A stretch of DNA of 64,000 nt from Pedobacter sp. BS3. GTDB taxonomy: Bacteria; Bacteroidota; Bacteroidia; Sphingobacteriales; Sphingobacteriaceae. Numbering within the stretch: position 1 is the first letter of the stretch; every line of letters starts with the position of its first letter. The stretch spans positions 1,116,001-1,180,000 of the forward strand of contig NZ_VTRT01000001.1 of assembly GCF_008274585.1 (NCBI RefSeq), written 5' to 3'. Shown piece after piece: positions 61,366 through 64,000 of this stretch. A program made the position numbers and the translations under genes. Below the pieces are notes generated by a model. The model saw only the letters and a program-made list of their open reading frames with translations. It ran no database searches and was not told the origin of the DNA.

Positions 61366-62133
61366 TTAATTTTGACTTTCAATATAAGGATAATGTACCG
61401 CCGTAAGATACAAACCACAGGCCGGCACCGATGTACCGGCATTCGAACGGTCTTTACTCATTATAATATCATGCAAGGCCTCCGGGGCCATTTCACCACG
61501 CCCTACTTCCAGCAGCGTACCAACGATGGCACGCACCATGTTCCGCAAAAAACGGTCGGCCGAAATATAAAATACAATACCATCTGCCTGCTCTCTCCAC
61601 ACCGCCTCTTTAATCATGCAATTGTTGGTAAACACCTGCGTGTTTGATTTACTGAAACAACTGAAATCCCGGTATTGCTGCAAAATCGCCGAAGCTTTGT
61701 TCATAACGGCAATATCAGGACGGTCGCGTAACTGCCAGGATAAATCTTTTTTAAACGGATCTTTTTCAAAATGAATACGATATTCATACGAACGTAGCGT
61801 GGCGTCAAAACGGGCATGGGCATCCGGCTTAACCGGGATAAGCCGCTTTACCGCGATATCATACGGAAGCAAAGCGTTCAGGCTGTTCAGCGAGCGCTGC
61901 TCTTCAAACGGCATATCCACATCGCTTACATCAAAATGTACATAAAACTGGGTGGCATGTACGCCGGCATCGGTACGGCCACAACCCACCGTTTCAACGG
62001 TCTGCCTGAAAACCGTATTCAGCATCTGGTTAAGCACCTGCTGTACAGTAACAGCATTAGGCTGCACCTGCCAGCCATGATATTGCGTGCCTTTAAAGCA
62101 GATTTCAGCAAAATAGCGCCGGATAGTATTCAC
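61366..62133 (-). CDS. truA: tRNA pseudouridine(38-40) synthase
   Basis: The 255-residue length is standard for TruA. The catalytic Asp is in VGCGRTDAGVHA (D55). The start RRYFAEICFKGTQYHGWQ and the motifs LNALLPYDIAVKRL, FEKDPFKKDLSWQ and FLRNMVRAIVGTLLEVGRG are typical. It converts U38-U40 of the anticodon arm to pseudouridine. It is cytoplasmic. Confidence 0.96.
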   Translation of the reverse strand: MNTIRRYFAEICFKGTQYHGWQVQPNAVTVQQVLNQMLNTVFRQTVETVGCGRTDAGVHATQFYVHFDVSDVDMPFEEQRSLNSLNALLPYDIAVKRLIPVKPDAHARFDATLRSYEYRIHFEKDPFKKDLSWQLRDRPDIAVMNKASAILQQYRDFSCFSKSNTQVFTNNCMIKEAVWREQADGIVFYISADRFLRNMVRAIVGTLLEVGRGEMAPEALHDIIMSKDRSNAGTSVPACGLYLTAVHYPYIESQN

Positions 62134-62497
62134 CCCGCAAAGATAGTTTTTTGAACGGTTGCCTGTTCCAACCCTCTGCGATAATTAGGTAAAATTAGTG
62201 TTGAGTATTGAGACACGAGATTTTAGATGTGAGATTGTTTCGCTTCGCTCAAATTGTTGTATTGCCAGATTGTTATATTGTTACGTGTTATGAGTTACGA
62301 GTTATGAGTTACGTGTTACGGGCCTCATAACACGTAACTCACAACTGGCAACACATTTCTGCTTTCAGACTTTCCCGACTTCCGGACTAAGGACTATGAA
62401 CCATGAACTATAAGCCATCAGCCATAAACTATCCGCCATTCAACTTTAAGCTAAAAACATTATCTTTAACACAGAAATAATATTCATTTTCACGAAA
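62134..62497. other. Low-complexity spacer of repeated words
   Basis: No gene is seen in these 364 bases. ATTGTTGTATTGCCAG and GTTACGAGTTATGAGTTACG words alternate, with the inverse CGTAACTC about 60 bases later (ACGTGTTACGGG/CATAACACGT, near 62315-62335). The second half has CATGAACTATAAGCCATCAG words. The same style occurs at 9046-9319 and 9881-10185. Confidence 0.5.
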
Positions 62498-63343
62498 ATG
62501 CCTGCATTCACCAATATTAACAGGTTTTACCCCGAACCCGGAATATTGACAGCTATCGTCAAGAACATAACGGTGGCTGAGATGGCCGTTACCAAAGGAT
62601 GGGAAAAATTATTTCATCTTGGCGGCAACTATATCACATTTGTTCTTAAAGGCGATGTACAGATCCGCTCAAACGAGGTCATATACGATGGTAGCGAGGT
62701 ACTCTTTAACGCTTCAGGAACACAATTCTTTGAGTTTAAGGTACAGTCTGATACGCTGTTTGCCATTATATCCCTGAAACCCACGACATTTAACCGGGTC
62801 TTCCATCTAAACCCGGCCGACTACAACGGGAAGTACCTTCCTGCTAAAAAGGCCATAAACGATGATTTACATGATATCCGCGAAGAACTGCAGACCTGTA
62901 ATAATTATGAGGAAATAGCAAACCGGTTATTCAACTGGATGGAGCCCTGGTGCAAAAATATCCGGAATTCAAATAACCTTATCGATGCTATTATTGAATA
63001 CATCCATACAAAAAATGGATGTGTAAAAATGCTGGAAATCGCCAGGCGTTTTAAGCTATCCCGGCGTTCCCTCGAAAAATATTTTAAAAAAGAAATTGGT
63101 ATTACACCTGCCCATTACACCAAAACCTGTCGTTTCGCTTCGGTGCTTACCCTGTTGCAACAATCGCAGAAAGAACACATTGATGCTGTTATAAGTATCC
63201 TGGAGTATTACGACTATTCTCACTTTCAGAAAGATTTTCAACGGTGCATGGGTATTAAATTTCAGGACTACATTAACGATAAGCAGCATCCGTTGCAGGA
63301 ATACCTGTTTGCATATAATTCTAATTTCTCGCCGGTACGATAA
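62498..63343 (+). CDS. AraC-family transcriptional regulator
   Basis: This 281-residue protein has an N-terminal sensor domain (WEKLFHLGGNYITFVLKGDV) and a C-terminal AraC DNA-binding domain. HTH1 is KMLEIARRFKLSRRSLEKYF; HTH2 lies in HIDAVISILEYYDYSHFQKD and ends QRCMGIKFQDY. It is a single gene. Nothing near it says what it controls; the secreted protein beginning at 63761 is the next gene on the strand. Confidence 0.9.
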   Translation: MPAFTNINRFYPEPGILTAIVKNITVAEMAVTKGWEKLFHLGGNYITFVLKGDVQIRSNEVIYDGSEVLFNASGTQFFEFKVQSDTLFAIISLKPTTFNRVFHLNPADYNGKYLPAKKAINDDLHDIREELQTCNNYEEIANRLFNWMEPWCKNIRNSNNLIDAIIEYIHTKNGCVKMLEIARRFKLSRRSLEKYFKKEIGITPAHYTKTCRFASVLTLLQQSQKEHIDAVISILEYYDYSHFQKDFQRCMGIKFQDYINDKQHPLQEYLFAYNSNFSPVR

Positions 63344-63456
63344 GGCCGGAAGGTGGAAGGCCTCTTTGAGACATCTTCGTCCCGGAGTAATCCCGGAACA
63401 AATCAAGTCAAATCGCGATAGGAATTCCAGAACATGGCTTAAGTTTCAAATGCTAT

Positions 63457-63489
63457 AACGCTGTCAGGGTTTAAAACTCTGACAGTCTT
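63457..63489. repeat. Palindrome family B, copy 2 (imperfect)
   Basis: The left arm AACGCTGTCAGGGTT (63457-63471) is identical to the left arm at 58516-58530. The right arm AACTCTGACAGTCTT (63475-63489) has three changes. It lies in a 417-base spacer that also holds the two repeats below. Confidence 0.65.
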
Positions 63490-63611
63490 AAAAACTTCAC
63501 CTGTCTTAAGTTTCAGCAGGAATATTGAGCACCGGATAACTTAGGCCTTAGCATTACAGGAAGTTCTGAAACTTCCTTAATTACCTAAAAAGCCACAAGC
63601 CTTAAAGTTAC

Positions 63612-63638
63612 TGAACGAAGCCGGAGCTTCGCTCAATC
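63612..63638. repeat. 27-nt repeat, inverse of 59336-59362
   Basis: These 27 bases are the exact inverse complement of 59336-59362. The hairpin is GAACGAAGC, CGGA loop, GCTTCGCTC. Confidence 0.7.
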
Positions 63639-63644
63639 AGCTTA

Positions 63645-63681
63645 CTCCCCTCTCCCTTGGAGAGGGGCTGGGGGTGAGGCC
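63645..63681. repeat. Palindromic repeat, uninterrupted copy
   Basis: CCCCTCTCC and GGAGAGGGG pair around CTT, followed by CTGGGGGTGAGGCC. It matches in reverse orientation the interrupted copy at 15682-15750. It is 80 bases before the start of the next gene. Confidence 0.6.
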
Positions 63682-63760
63682 AACAAATTTCGTTCGCATT
63701 TTTACACAAGAATACTACCTGCGAGCAATAATATTGCATGTTATTTAAATACAGCGCAAT

Positions 63761-64000
63761 ATGAATCTACGTTTATCCTTTACTTTCCTCATCCTGTTCA
63801 TCTCATCGCTATCGCTAAAAGCACAGGTGCTTTTTTACGAAGACTTTGATAATATTCCCGGTGCGATCGCTGTAGGCGGCTACCAGTCTTACACTTTTCC
63901 CGCTGGCTGGACACTGGCAAATGTGGATAACTTCACTCCTGCAGAGCAGGTGTCTTATGTAAATAATAGCTGGATACGGCGTGAAAATTCCTTCACTGAT
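63761..64000 (+). CDS. Secreted protein, choice-of-anchor/cleaved-adhesin-like (partial)
   Basis: The ATG at 63761 opens a frame of 80 codons to the window edge. It begins with a signal peptide (LSFTFLILFISSLSLKAQ) and continues VLFYEDFDNIPGA, then TFPAGWTLANVDN and NNSWIRRE. The pattern EDFDN...PAGWT is the start of choice-of-anchor J/cleaved-adhesin jelly-roll domains, usually in type IX secreted proteins. The rest, including any sorting domain, is outside the window. Confidence 0.8.
   Translation, partial: MNLRLSFTFLILFISSLSLKAQVLFYEDFDNIPGAIAVGGYQSYTFPAGWTLANVDNFTPAEQVSYVNNSWIRRENSFTD

Overview
The window looks like chromosome from a Bacteroidota member of the family Sphingobacteriaceae (Mucilaginibacter/Pedobacter type). 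The reasons are a SusC/SusD pair with its catabolic genes, two proteins ending in type IX secretion (T9SS) sorting domains, a DUF2723 membrane protein, an alpha-2-macroglobulin with a carboxypeptidase-regulatory insert, few Shine-Dalgarno sequences, and Bacteroidota-type promoter elements (TTTG, about 20 nt, TAnnTTTG). The genus cannot be fixed from the sequence alone. No rRNA, CRISPR array or intact transposase was seen.

Layout. 1-2.6 kb: a C-terminal gene fragment, a VOC protein, YebC and a Pro-rich repeat protein. 2.7-9.0 kb: a giant thioester alpha-2-macroglobulin. 9.3-12.4 kb: housekeeping genes on the minus strand (pth, GNAT, rplY/ctc, prs, tRNA-Gln). 12.6-15.7 kb: a DUF2723 protein. 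15.7-16.3 kb: a cluster of palindromic repeats. 16.3-37.1 kb: one long minus-strand polysaccharide utilisation locus (PUL). In transcription order it holds a three-propeller NHL/T9SS protein, a one-propeller NHL/T9SS paralogue, SusC, SusD with an inserted LamG-like module, a LamG-SGNH esterase, a GH123/DUF4091-like protein, a D-lyxose-isomerase-like cupin, a sialidase-fold/LamG protein, a GH20 hexosaminidase and an MFS transporter. A divergent AraC regulator sits at its upstream end. 38.3-44 kb: an orphan DUF433 antitoxin, an Rpn-type nuclease, a cupin and two GT4 glycosyltransferases. 44.4-49.3 kb: two paralogous TPR histidine kinases flanking a LuxR-type response regulator. 49.3-56.2 kb: a small secreted protein, AsmA-like protein, RlpA, sucD and a dicarboxylate symporter. 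56.3-59.3 kb: an AT-rich accessory patch with a VOC protein, a truncated winged-helix remnant between 30-bp direct repeats, a serine hydrolase and a VapBC-like pair. 59.4-64 kb: an ABC exporter, truA, an AraC regulator and the start of a secreted protein.

How the PUL may work (inference). SusC/SusD would import an oligosaccharide released at the cell surface. The esterase would remove acyl groups. The GH20, GH123-like and sialidase-fold enzymes would take off N-acetylhexosamine and terminal sugars, the isomerase would interconvert an aldose and ketose, and the MFS carrier would move a small product inward. Together they suggest an acylated, amino-sugar-containing glycan rather than a plant cell-wall polymer. 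The NHL propeller proteins at the head of the operon have no obvious assigned role.

The most interesting signals are: the same LamG-like module in SusD and in the neighbouring esterase; the one-versus-three propeller NHL paralogues with a duplicated upstream element; a SusC-like linker inside the macroglobulin; a candidate structured RNA upstream of yebC; and several families of intergenic palindromes.
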